From NCBI RefSeq assembly GCF_014154935.1, contig NZ_JACEHH010000029.1, forward strand, positions 1 through 64,000: 64,000 nt of DNA, read 5' to 3'. The DNA comes from Stieleria mannarensis. GTDB lineage: Bacteria > Planctomycetota > Planctomycetia > Pirellulales > Pirellulaceae. Under the pieces are notes generated by a model. The model did not search any database. It saw only the letters and a list, made by a program, of their open reading frames with translations, and was not told the DNA's origin. The position numbers and the translations under genes are program-made. Below are positions 37,128 to 45,544 of the stretch, one piece after another (the stretch's first letter is position 1; every line of letters starts with the position of its first letter).

Positions 37128-37640
37128 TCAGACGACCTCCTCGATTTCGTCAATCAATTCCGCGGCGGTCAGTTGGCCGAGCACCTTGCCGTCCAGCACG
37201 ACCGTCGGGGCGAGTCCACAGGAACCGATGCAGCGGGCGCTCAGCACCGACAACTCGTTACCCTTGGTCGTCTGTCCCGGTTTGACCGAATAGCGGTCTT
37301 CGATAGCGGTGGACAACTCGCGGGATCCCTTGATGTAGCAAGCCGTCCCGGTGCAAATCACACAGGTGTGTTTGCCCTGGGGTTTCAAGGTAAACAGGTG
37401 GTAGAACGTTGCGACCCCGTACACCTTGCTCAACGGCAATCCCAGCGACATCGCGACGTACCGCAGCGAGCGGTCTTCCAAGTATCCGAAACAATCCTGC
37501 ACCTTGTGCAGCGTTTCAATCAGCGCGTGTCCCGAATAGCCGTTTCGCCGCATGGTGACATTGACAATCTTCCAACGCTTGTCGTCATCCGGCGGCGTGG
37601 GCGCGGCACGTCGTTCTGTATTCTGGCGTTCCATCAACAT
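37128..37640 (-). CDS. hoxE: hydrogenase diaphorase subunit HoxE
   Basis: About 170 aa from ATG 37640, with GCGGAAA upstream; ATG 37634 is equally possible, and the frame reaches 37748 without support. The thioredoxin-like [2Fe-2S] domain shows CTGTACYIKGS and ARCIGSCGLAP, the four cysteine ligands of NuoE-type proteins. YGVATFYHLFTLKPQGKHT is also family typical. It is the first gene of the hydrogenase operon. Confidence 0.93.
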   Translation of the reverse strand: MLMERQNTERRAAPTPPDDDKRWKIVNVTMRRNGYSGHALIETLHKVQDCFGYLEDRSLRYVAMSLGLPLSKVYGVATFYHLFTLKPQGKHTCVICTGTACYIKGSRELSTAIEDRYSVKPGQTTKGNELSVLSARCIGSCGLAPTVVLDGKVLGQLTAAELIDEIEEVV

Positions 37641-38161
37641 TGTTTCCGCTCGAACGGGTCGGAGGCTCAGCGCTGAACCTGCTGGCAAACGCCGTACCGA
37701 ATCCGCACAGATCGACAACGGATCCCGCAAAGCACCGGTCAACGACAACGGGTTCGCCGTTGGACGAGGGTTCAGCGAACGATGAAGACCGAGGCGAAAT
37801 CATTGCTTCCCCTCCACCGCGTGCTGTGATGACACACCGGCGCGCAACTGAGTCACATCCCAACCGGCCCGAAACATCAGCCTCCCCCGCATCATCCGCC
37901 CACCATCATCCGCCCACCATCATTCTGCCCCATCGTTTTGCCCCCATCGTTTTGCCCCCATCGTTTTGCCCCCATCGTTTTGCCCCCATCGTTTTGCCCC
38001 AACATCCTGCCCCAACATCATTCTGCCTTTCCTCGCTCCCGCACGCCTCTCGACGTGATCGTGGGGCGGGTGTGGTATCGGTGGCGGTTGATACACTAGG
38101 GGCACTGCGGAAAAAAGATTCAGTAACCGATTCACCCTTTCGCCCCAAGAACTCCCCCACC
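37641..38161. other. 521-bp divergent intergenic region upstream of the hox operon
   Basis: It separates hoxE from the divergent MBL-hydrolase gene and must hold both promoters. A repeat array fills 37889-38027. I found no clear sigma-54 or other activator site. The open frame that crosses it from 37640 is an upstream extension of the MBL gene and is not believed. Confidence 0.55.
37889..38027. repeat. repeat array including five 14-bp ATCGTTTTGCCCCC tandems
   Basis: Two ATCATCCGCCCACC units are followed by ATTCTGCCCC, then ATCGTTTTGCCCCC repeated five times (37932-38000) and looser copies to 38027. There are no unique spacers, so this is not a CRISPR array. It is the largest copy of the ATCATTCTGCCCC family in the window. 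Confidence 0.95.
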
Positions 38162-38860
38162 ATGTCCGATTCCGATCAGCCCGGCGATCGCCCCCAGCCC
38201 CGTTTCCAGATCGCCATCCTTCCCGTGACGCCGCTGGAACAGAATTCGTCGATCATCTGGTCGACCGAAACCATGGAAGCCGCGATCGTCGACCCCGGCG
38301 GGGAAGCCGAGCGGATCGCCGCGGCGGTCGAGGAGTTGGGCGTTGATGTCAAGGCCGTTTGGCTGACGCACGGTCACGTCGACCACGCCGGAGCCGCCGG
38401 TGCGATCAAGCAGAAATACGGGGTGCCGATCATCGGACCGCACGAAAAAGACCAATTCCTGCTCGATGCGATCGAATCGACTTGTGCCAATTACGGGATC
38501 GACGGGGGCATGAACGTCACCCCCGATCGCTACCTGCACGAAGGCGACACGGTGGAATTGGCGGGGATCGAGTTCGACGTTTATGAATGCCCCGGGCATA
38601 CCCCCGGCCACATCGTGTTGGTCCAGCCGGAAGACTCGTTCGCGTTTGTCGGCGATGTGCTGTTTCGAGGTTCGGTCGGCCGCACCGATTTTCCCTACGG
38701 CAATCACGACGACCTGATTCGGTCGGTCGTCGAAAAACTGTGGCCGCTCGGCAAGGAGATCCAATTCCTGCCCGGGCACGGTCCGACGTCGACCTTCAGC
38801 CAAGAACGGCTGGACAACGCCTTTGTTTCCGACCGGGCACTCGGCATTCAGGAGAATTGA
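38162..38860 (+). CDS. MBL-fold metal-dependent hydrolase (glyoxalase II-like)
   Basis: 232 aa from ATG 38162. The metallo-beta-lactamase metal motif is THGHVDHAG (THxHxDH form), followed by ECPGHTPGHI, FVGDVLFRGSVGRTDFPYG (metal-bridging Asp) and FLPGHGPTS (last His). Sequence order and length match the YcbL/glyoxalase-II-like family, thioester or small-molecule hydrolases using two metal ions. The substrate is unknown. It ends six bases before an ECF sigma factor gene, so they may share a transcript, although the functions seem unrelated. Confidence 0.9.
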   Translation: MSDSDQPGDRPQPRFQIAILPVTPLEQNSSIIWSTETMEAAIVDPGGEAERIAAAVEELGVDVKAVWLTHGHVDHAGAAGAIKQKYGVPIIGPHEKDQFLLDAIESTCANYGIDGGMNVTPDRYLHEGDTVELAGIEFDVYECPGHTPGHIVLVQPEDSFAFVGDVLFRGSVGRTDFPYGNHDDLIRSVVEKLWPLGKEIQFLPGHGPTSTFSQERLDNAFVSDRALGIQEN

Positions 38861-38865
38861 CGTTT

Positions 38866-39432
38866 TTGTCTGACGTGACCCGAATTCTGAACGAACTCCA
38901 ACAGGGCAATCGCTCCTCGGCGAGCGAATTGATGCCCTTGGTTTATGCGGAATTGCGACGCTTGGCCGGCAACAAGATGCGTCAGGAGGCGACCGGACAG
39001 ACGCTGCAGCCCACCGCGCTGGTGCACGAGGCGTTCTTGCGATTGGTCGGGGATGCCGCGATCGAGTGGGACGGGCGATCGCACTTCTTTGCCGCCGCGG
39101 CCGAAGCGATGCGGCGGATTCTGATCGAAAATGCCCGGCGCAGGAAAAGTGCCAAGCGGGGCGGCCAGGCACGTCGCCACCCGATTTCCGATGCCGACGC
39201 GATCGCCGATGCGGACAACCTGGACGACTTGCTGGACCTGGACGCCGCCTTGACCAAGTTGGCGGCCGACGAACCGGGGCTGGCAAAACTCGTCGAACTG
39301 CGTTTTTTTGCGGGGTTGACGATCGAGGAATCCGCCAAGGCACTGGGCGTTTCGGTCCGCACGGTCACCCGCAACTGGGCGTTTGTCAGGGCCTGGCTGG
39401 GCCGGGAAATGAAATCCGGTGAAAAAGAGTAG
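38866..39432 (+). CDS. ECF-type RNA polymerase sigma factor (SDVTRIL subgroup)
   Basis: About 188 aa. No ATG is available; TTG 38866 lies eleven bases after AGGAG and gives M-SDVTRILNELQQG, the start expected for this planctomycete-rich subgroup. Region 2 includes LMPLVYAELRRLAGNKM and ALVHEAFLRLV. Region 4 includes LVELRFFAGLTIEESAKALG and VRTVTRNWAFVRAWL. No anti-sigma gene follows; instead a Ser/Thr kinase gene begins about 100 bp downstream on the same strand, the usual context, so the kinase or its signal may control the sigma factor. That control is inferred. Confidence 0.9.
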   Translation: MSDVTRILNELQQGNRSSASELMPLVYAELRRLAGNKMRQEATGQTLQPTALVHEAFLRLVGDAAIEWDGRSHFFAAAAEAMRRILIENARRRKSAKRGGQARRHPISDADAIADADNLDDLLDLDAALTKLAADEPGLAKLVELRFFAGLTIEESAKALGVSVRTVTRNWAFVRAWLGREMKSGEKE

Positions 39433-39530
39433 GATTGTGTGACCAGCGCGACGACGCGTTTTCGCATGACATCCTGCGATCCATCGATGGATTCGGATTC
39501 CTGGCGCCCCCCCCCTTCACCGCGTTCCCC

Positions 39531-41897
39531 ATGGCAATTGGTCAAGAAAAGTCGATCTTTCTCGAGGCTGTCGACATCGATTCCCCCGAGGACCGTGATA
39601 CGTACCTGAAACGGGCGTGTCAGGGCGATTCGCAATTGCTTGCGTCGGTCTCCGACCTGTTGCGCGAACATGCGTGTGCCGAGAATCTGGTCGATCAACC
39701 GATCGCGACCGTGCCGAAGCCCCTGCCCGACCAGACGGACATCGTCGCGGGACAGCCGATCGGCAGCGTCAGTCCCCTGCCGGGCACGATGGTCGGGCCA
39801 TACAAGTTGATGGAGCAGATCGGCGAAGGCGGATTCGGGTTGGTGTTTGTCGCCGACCAGCAGCATCCGGTTCGTCGCCGCGTGGCGCTGAAAGTCATCA
39901 AACCGGGGATGGAATCGCGCGAGGTGATCGCGCGGTTCGAAGCCGAACGCCAGGCCCTTGCCCTGATGGACCATCCCAACATCGCTCGCGTTTTTGATGC
40001 CGGTGTCGCCGATTCCGGCCAACCCTACTTTGTCATGGAACTGGTCCGCGGCGTGCCGCTGAATCAATTCTGTGACAACCACAAACTTGACACCCGCGGG
40101 CGTTTGCATCTGTTCATCACGCTCTGCCACGCACTTCAACACGCGCACCAGAAGGGCATTATCCACCGTGACCTGAAACCGTCTAACATTCTGGTCACCC
40201 TGCAGGACGGCAAACCGCTGGCCAAGGTCATCGATTTCGGGGTCGCCAAAGCGATCGGACAAAGTTTGACGGGGAAAACGATCTACACCCGATTCGCGTC
40301 GATGATCGGTACGCCGGCTTACATGAGCCCCGAGCAAGCCGAGATGAGCAATGTCGACATCGACACCCGTGCGGATATCTATTCGCTCGGAGTGCTGTTA
40401 TACGAATTGTTGACCGGCTCCACGCCGTTCGGCAAAGATCGTTTGGACAGCGCGGGATTCGACGAATTGCGGCGGATCATACGCGAAGAGGACCCGCCGC
40501 GGCCGAGCACCCGACTCAGTACGCTGAATCAGGAACTGTCCAACACCGTTTCGGTCAACCGGCGGATCGAACCGGCCAAACTGACTTCGATCGTCAAGGG
40601 TGACTTGGACTGGATCGTGATGAAGGCGATCGACAAGGACCGCAGTCGCCGGTACCCGACCGCGGGTGCCTTGGCCGAAGACGTCTCGCGGTTCTTGCTG
40701 CAACAACCCGTCGAAGCACGTCCTCCCTCAGCCGGCTATCGATTCTCCAAATTCGCGCGGCGCAACAAGGCCAGCCTGACCACCGCCTCCCTGGTCGTCT
40801 CGGCGCTGGTGCTGGGCACCGTGATCAGTATTTGGCAAGCCGGGATCGCGGTCCGCGAAAGCCGCGCCAAACAAATCGCACTCGATGAAAAGCAGTTGGC
40901 ACTCAACAACGCCCGCGCCGCCGAAACACGGGCCACGATCGCCAATGAAGAACTGGAGCTGTTCACCCAACGGCTGAAACAGGCCAACATTTTGCTCAGC
41001 TCCGGACGGGCCCATGCCGATTCGGAGCGTTGGGCCGAAGCCCACGACGACTACAGCCGAGCGACCGAGACTCAGCCACGGTACCACCACGTCTGGATCG
41101 AGCGGGCGTCGCTGTACGTCAAACTGGGACTGTATGATCTGGCGGCCCGCGATTATCGCGAAGCCCTGGATCTGGGCGCACCGATCCGCGGTCCCGAATG
41201 GTGGGGCGTGCCGCAACTCTTCTGGCTCGCCGGCGATGATGATGCCTATCAAGAACTCTGCCGCCGCATCGTCGATCAAAACGATGCCCCGTTGTCACTC
41301 GCTGCGACACGGGGTTGCCTGGCGGGTCCGCAAGGTTATATCGCGCCGAGCGAAATGGCGGCACGGATGGAAGCGTTGATCTTGACCAACGAGATGGAGC
41401 AAGCGGAGATCGAAGCGGCGGCGGTTGAGTGTGAAACGGAGGAAGGTCAGAAAACCGAGCATCATTCCGACAATCACGGATCGCGAAAACGGAGCCGAAA
41501 GATGATGCCGATGGGCGTGCTGTGGTATATCGCCGGGTGGGCTCACCTTCGTGCCGGTCACCTCGAACAAGCGATTCTGCGATTGCAACAATCCGGATCC
41601 GACGACGCCCATTGGTTCGGCAAGGGGATCGAGGCACCGCTACTGGCCATGGCCTATCACAAATTGGGAAAGCCGGACAAAGCGATGGCCGCCCTGGAGC
41701 AATCGCAGGCCTTCCTGGACGAACAACTCAACGCAACCTTGCGTCAATCCAGGCTGACCCCTGCGTTGCCCTGGTTCGATTGGGCCGATTTCCTGATCAA
41801 TCATCGCCACGCGCAAATCTTGATCACGGGAAAAACGCCGCCGGAAGACCCACGCGTCACCGAGATCCGCTCTCAGGCACTCGCGTCGATCCAGTGA
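39531..41897 (+). CDS. membrane Ser/Thr protein kinase with C-terminal TPR-like region
   Basis: 788 aa from ATG 39531; TTG 39435 is possible, but the family motif MAIGQEKSIFLEAVDIDSP suggests the later start. The kinase domain (about 85-360) has G-loop IGEGGFGLVF, VALKVIKPG with the ATP lysine, HRDLKPSN, DFGVAK and GTPAYMSPEQA, all intact. One transmembrane helix follows at about 425-450 (TTASLVVSALVLGTVISIW). The outer C-terminal part has TPR-like helices (RWAEAHDDYSRATETQPRYH). The layout implies signalling across the membrane. It is paired with the upstream ECF sigma factor gene. Confidence 0.93.
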   Translation: MAIGQEKSIFLEAVDIDSPEDRDTYLKRACQGDSQLLASVSDLLREHACAENLVDQPIATVPKPLPDQTDIVAGQPIGSVSPLPGTMVGPYKLMEQIGEGGFGLVFVADQQHPVRRRVALKVIKPGMESREVIARFEAERQALALMDHPNIARVFDAGVADSGQPYFVMELVRGVPLNQFCDNHKLDTRGRLHLFITLCHALQHAHQKGIIHRDLKPSNILVTLQDGKPLAKVIDFGVAKAIGQSLTGKTIYTRFASMIGTPAYMSPEQAEMSNVDIDTRADIYSLGVLLYELLTGSTPFGKDRLDSAGFDELRRIIREEDPPRPSTRLSTLNQELSNTVSVNRRIEPAKLTSIVKGDLDWIVMKAIDKDRSRRYPTAGALAEDVSRFLLQQPVEARPPSAGYRFSKFARRNKASLTTASLVVSALVLGTVISIWQAGIAVRESRAKQIALDEKQLALNNARAAETRATIANEELELFTQRLKQANILLSSGRAHADSERWAEAHDDYSRATETQPRYHHVWIERASLYVKLGLYDLAARDYREALDLGAPIRGPEWWGVPQLFWLAGDDDAYQELCRRIVDQNDAPLSLAATRGCLAGPQGYIAPSEMAARMEALILTNEMEQAEIEAAAVECETEEGQKTEHHSDNHGSRKRSRKMMPMGVLWYIAGWAHLRAGHLEQAILRLQQSGSDDAHWFGKGIEAPLLAMAYHKLGKPDKAMAALEQSQAFLDEQLNATLRQSRLTPALPWFDWADFLINHRHAQILITGKTPPEDPRVTEIRSQALASIQ

Positions 41898-42061
41898 CGA
41901 GCGCGTCGGCGGTTGTAATTGGCAATGTTTCTCAGAATCTTTGGCCGAGTGGAAGCGTCGTTTTCGCATTGCCCTTCGTCACGAGCCACGTGTTCTTGAC
42001 GCCATGCCTCGCTGTCCAGCGAGTTCGTTGTTCATCGAAGTTCAATCGAGGAAGTCCGTCC

Positions 42062-43204
42062 ATGGGACCATTCAATCACGTTCTCGCCGCGTTGGTTCTT
42101 TCGGTCGCAGGCCTTGGTCAGCCGTCACCGTCGCTACAGGCTGCCGAACAGCCTGCTGGAGAACCGCCGCGAACGGAAACGATTGTTGTGCAAAACGCGT
42201 CACTGCAACTCGGCCGGATGAATCCCCCCTCCCTCGCCCCCTCGTCACTTCTATTTGCCCTGGACGTCGATCGAAACGGAATCCTGACCCAGGACGAAAT
42301 CGCCGGCGCTTCGCTATCACTGGCCAAACTGGATACCAACCTGGACGGTCAAGTGACAACCGACGAGTGGCGTGTTGAGGAGCGTGATGCGTGGATCCGG
42401 GGACGCTGGAATCGAAACCGGGACACCGCCCCGGGCCGCAGCCCGACTGCCGAATTGATCACCGCCGATCAATTCGTCCAACAAGTCATGCGTTTGGATG
42501 TCGACCGAGACGGTGAAATCGGATCGGCGGAATTGACGAATTTCCTGCGTCCGCTGCTCCCCTTTGTGGACCAAAACGGCAACGGGGGCATCGACAGCGA
42601 CGAGGCGACGACGCTGTACCACTCGCTCAAGGGCATGCCGAACCGACAACAACTGTTCGCCGCATCCCACTCCCGTGAATCCGTCGAACCGGCGTTGCTG
42701 GAGCAAACGATCTCGCTGTTGAGTGAACAACAATCCGTCGAAGTGGAGGTCCAGTCACATATCGACGGTCGAAAAACAACCCAGGCGTTGCTCTATTGGT
42801 TCACGGTGGGCGCAATGTTCCTGTCCATTTTGGGATTCGGCCATCTGTTGAACTGTCCCCCCAAAAAGCAAACCGGTTGGCGCGATGTGAGTGACGATCA
42901 CTCCGCCGGACGACACGTCATCTGTTCGGTCGCCTTCATCGCCGGTCTCTCGGTGATCGATTTGGTTTGGACGATCCTCGCCAGCGGCAGTGGCCACTTC
43001 ATCGAACTCAATCCGGTCGGCAGTGAGCTGTTGGGGGACTACTCGATCGCCATCTTTAAACTGCTGACCCTGGCGCTCACGATCACGCTGTTCCTGCGCC
43101 TCCGGCACTTTCGTGGCGCCCAAATCGGTTCATGGTGGATGTGTCTGGTCTGCACCCTGGTCACCTGGCGCTGGCTGGTCAGCGAATCGATGTTCATCGA
43201 GTAG
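42062..43204 (+). CDS. EF-hand protein with C-terminal membrane domain
   Basis: 380 aa from ATG 42062. A signal-like N-terminus (VLAALVLSVAGLGQP) is followed by calcium-binding EF-hand loops DVDRNGILTQDE, DTNLDGQVTTDE, DVDRDGEIGSAE and DQNGNGGIDSDE between about residues 65 and 190. The last 150 residues hold about four hydrophobic helices with ELNPVGSELLGDY, resembling the small DUF5658 type membrane domain. It may sense calcium at the cell surface or simply anchor. It stands alone downstream of the kinase gene. Confidence 0.8.
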   Translation: MGPFNHVLAALVLSVAGLGQPSPSLQAAEQPAGEPPRTETIVVQNASLQLGRMNPPSLAPSSLLFALDVDRNGILTQDEIAGASLSLAKLDTNLDGQVTTDEWRVEERDAWIRGRWNRNRDTAPGRSPTAELITADQFVQQVMRLDVDRDGEIGSAELTNFLRPLLPFVDQNGNGGIDSDEATTLYHSLKGMPNRQQLFAASHSRESVEPALLEQTISLLSEQQSVEVEVQSHIDGRKTTQALLYWFTVGAMFLSILGFGHLLNCPPKKQTGWRDVSDDHSAGRHVICSVAFIAGLSVIDLVWTILASGSGHFIELNPVGSELLGDYSIAIFKLLTLALTITLFLRLRHFRGAQIGSWWMCLVCTLVTWRWLVSESMFIE

Positions 43205-43218
43205 TGCGACTGTTCCAG

Positions 43219-43328
43219 TGTAGAACCATTGTCTCAATTGTTCCCCGCAGCCGCCTGCGGCTGCACCCGCATCCCCGCGGAGGACGCTACGCTTTGGTGG
43301 GGAGAACAGCTGAGACAGCGGTTCTACA
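43219..43328. mobile_element. MITE-like element, copy 1
   Basis: This 110-bp element begins TGTAGAACCATTGTCTCAAT and ends GCTGAGACAGCGGTTCTACA; the ends are imperfect inverted repeats of about 28 bp. The middle holds the perfect palindrome GCAGCCGC-CT-GCGGCTGC. No coding capacity. It is the first of three copies at a 159-bp period. Confidence 0.7.
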
Positions 43329-43377
43329 ATGACGCCTCGTCACAACGAAACCGACACGGCCTAGCGGACCGCAGCAG

Positions 43378-43487
43378 TGTAGAACCATTGTCTCAATTGT
43401 TCCCCGCAGCCGCCTGCGGCTGCACCCCGCATCCCCGCGGAGGACGCTACGTTTGGTGGGGAGAACAGCTGAGACAGCGGTTCTACA
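43378..43487. mobile_element. MITE-like element, copy 2
   Basis: The copy is nearly identical to copy 1, with one extra C in the CACCCC region compensated by a missing base near GTTTGG. It is separated from copy 1 by a 49-bp spacer that recurs between copies 2 and 3 with one base change. Confidence 0.7.
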
Positions 43488-43536
43488 ATGACGCCTCGTC
43501 ACAGCGAAACCGACACGGCCTAGCGGACCGCAGCAG

Positions 43537-43646
43537 TGTAGAACCATTGTCTCAATTGTTCCCCGCAGCCGCCTGCGGCTGCACCCGCATCCCCGCGGAG
43601 GACGCTACGTTTTGGTGGGGAGAACAGCTGGGACAGCGGTTCTACA
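43537..43646. mobile_element. MITE-like element, copy 3
   Basis: This is the last copy, with a few substitutions (GTTTTGG; GGGACAG in the right arm). The 49-bp spacer does not follow it. The remainder of the 550-bp gap up to 43754 shows no gene, and the open frame running through the copies (43229-43996) is spurious. Confidence 0.7.
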
Positions 43647-43754
43647 ATGGTTGGCAGAAAATTCTGAGTTCGTTAGCAACCACAGGGGGCTGGGCACGAC
43701 AATGGTTCTTATCACCATGCCTTGTCATCGAAACATTGTGGTTGAAACCGCGTC

Positions 43755-44429
43755 ATGTATTCCTCCTCACGTTCGCGTTTGGCGTCCATTCCGACTCGCT
43801 GGACTCTGATCCGTCGCGCCCACGCGGGCGAGAACACGCGGGCTTCGGATGCTCGGTTCGGAATCATCGATCAGTACGGTGGTGCGGCGTGGAAATACTT
43901 ATTGGGGGTCGCGCGCGACGAAACGCTCGCCGAAGACTTGTTCCAGGAGTTCGTGTTGCGCGTCCTGCGTGGGGATTTGTGCCGGGCGAACCCTAAGAAA
44001 GGACGATTCCGTGATTACATCAAGTCGGTCCTGATCAATCTGGTGCGGGACCACTATCGCCAACACGAACGCCTGGCCGTCGCGCTCGGTGAAGAGCCGA
44101 TTGCCAGAGCGCCGATGTGCGACGACCAGGCGGACGCGTTTGATGCCAGCTGGCGTGAAACACTGCTGCGTGACACGTGGCAGGAATTGAAACGCTGCCA
44201 CCCGTCGCTCCATACCGTGCTCCGACTGCACGTCGATCGTGTGGAAGAACCGGCCGGCGAAAAAGCGAGACGACTGGGCGAAACACTCGGTCAGACGTTC
44301 ACCGCGAACCGGTTTCGCGTCAGCTTGCACCGCGCCCGCGAGAGGTTTTCGAAAATCTTGAAGCGACGTTCGATCCGCAACCATTCAAAGCCGCCGTGGA
44401 GCGCCGCGGCCAATTCACCGGCGGTTTGA
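43755..44429 (+). CDS. sigma-70 family (ECF-like) RNA polymerase sigma factor
   Basis: 224 aa from ATG 43755. Region 2 is visible as YLLGVARDETLAEDLFQEFV, with GRFRDYIKSVLINLVRDHYR. Region 4 reads CHPSLHTVLRLHVDRVEE and TLGQTFTANRFRVSLHRAR. The last 46 codons overlap the convergent kinase gene, and the tail KPPWSAAANSPAV looks unlike the family, so the ancestral protein may have ended earlier. The converging kinase suggests a signalling pair. Confidence 0.8.
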   Translation: MYSSSRSRLASIPTRWTLIRRAHAGENTRASDARFGIIDQYGGAAWKYLLGVARDETLAEDLFQEFVLRVLRGDLCRANPKKGRFRDYIKSVLINLVRDHYRQHERLAVALGEEPIARAPMCDDQADAFDASWRETLLRDTWQELKRCHPSLHTVLRLHVDRVEEPAGEKARRLGETLGQTFTANRFRVSLHRARERFSKILKRRSIRNHSKPPWSAAANSPAV

Positions 44430-45484
44430 AAACGTCGCTCCGGATCGGGTTCCAGACAGCGACGGATGATCTGTGTCAGCGGTGCCGAAACCTGGGATTC
44501 GTCCAGCTGGCGGCAGACCTGTCCGATATCGCGTTGATGGGCAATGACTTGATCGATGTCACGGCCGTCCAGGCTGCGGTCCTTGCCCAGTTCCCGCGAC
44601 GAATCAACCAGCATCTCCAGCAAGACCGCACCGAGCGAGTAGATGTCGCTGCGCGGGTCGACCAGTTCCCGCCCGCCCGGATGACTCGGGTTGAGCGCCC
44701 GAATGTGCTCCGGCGCCATGTATCCGATCGTGCCCCCGAAAACGGCCGCCCCCACACGCGCCGCCCCAGTCGTCGGCATCGAATGGCTAAAATCGGTCAG
44801 CATCGGTTGGCCGTACTGGTTCACCATCACGTTGGCCGGTTTGACGTCCAGGTGCAGGACGTTGCGGTGATGGGCATACGACAATGCCTCTGCCAGAAAG
44901 CAACCGATCCAACAAATCGCTTCGTCCAACTGACACTGTGACAATACTTCACGATAACGCAACTTCACCGGATCCAGCACCGCGCTGTGAATACTCAACT
45001 GATCCATTACCCGCAACATCGCTTGGCCGTCGCGTGCCTGGCGAGGAAGATCGCGTAACCGCCCGATCAACCGGTGCAACGTCGCCCCGGGGACGTACTG
45101 CATGCACAGCAGCCGAATGCCCAGCGATTCGTCGACGGTTTCGGAATAGACCTGGACGACGTGGGCGTGTTCCAACCGCGCCATCGTTCGCCCTTCCAAC
45201 CCCAAATCCGCGGTGATCTTGACCGCCACCTCGCGGTCCAAGGAGGTTTGTCGCGCCAAAAAGACTTTGCCGAATGCGCCCTCGCCCAGCAAGCGAATGA
45301 TTTCAAACTCTCCAACCGACTCGCCGATCTTGGACACCGCGGCGACGACGTGTCGGGAATGAGAAAGCAACGACGGAAAACTGGGCGCAAACTCGCTCCA
45401 CTGCTGCGAATCCGCATACGAACCGGCTTCCCGCGGCGTCTCCTCCGTCACGGTTTCCTGATCGATGGGGGACGGCTCTTTCAT
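44291..45484 (-). CDS. Ser/Thr protein kinase-like protein with altered catalytic motifs
   Basis: About 397 aa from ATG 45484 (a GTG lies one codon earlier). The kinase domain starts after 55 residues: EIIRLLGEGAFGKVFLARQ and REVAVKI (ATP lysine kept). The catalytic loop reads HLDVKPANV (Arg of HRD is Leu; Asp, Lys and Asn kept). The metal motif reads TDFSHSM, so the Gly of DFG is Ser. GTIGYMAPEHI and DPRSDIYSLGAVLLEML follow. It may retain activity, since Asp and Lys remain. No membrane segment. Its 3' end overlaps the sigma factor gene on the other strand by 139 bp. Confidence 0.85.
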   Translation of the reverse strand: MKEPSPIDQETVTEETPREAGSYADSQQWSEFAPSFPSLLSHSRHVVAAVSKIGESVGEFEIIRLLGEGAFGKVFLARQTSLDREVAVKITADLGLEGRTMARLEHAHVVQVYSETVDESLGIRLLCMQYVPGATLHRLIGRLRDLPRQARDGQAMLRVMDQLSIHSAVLDPVKLRYREVLSQCQLDEAICWIGCFLAEALSYAHHRNVLHLDVKPANVMVNQYGQPMLTDFSHSMPTTGAARVGAAVFGGTIGYMAPEHIRALNPSHPGGRELVDPRSDIYSLGAVLLEMLVDSSRELGKDRSLDGRDIDQVIAHQRDIGQVCRQLDESQVSAPLTQIIRRCLEPDPERRFQTAGELAAALHGGFEWLRIERRFKIFENLSRARCKLTRNRFAVNV

Positions 45485-45544
45485 CACTCTACGATCGCGC
45501 GGGGACTCGTGCGTTGCTTCGAATATAACATCGCCGATCGCGGA

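Noticed and set aside
37932-38000. CRISPR-like array
   Set aside because: The units are directly adjacent 14-bp repeats with no unique spacers and no cas genes nearby.
43219-43646. CRISPR or coding repeat (long open frame through the region)
   Set aside because: The 159-bp period consists of a palindromic element plus an identical spacer; the open frame has no conserved domain and is a by-product of GC-rich repeats.
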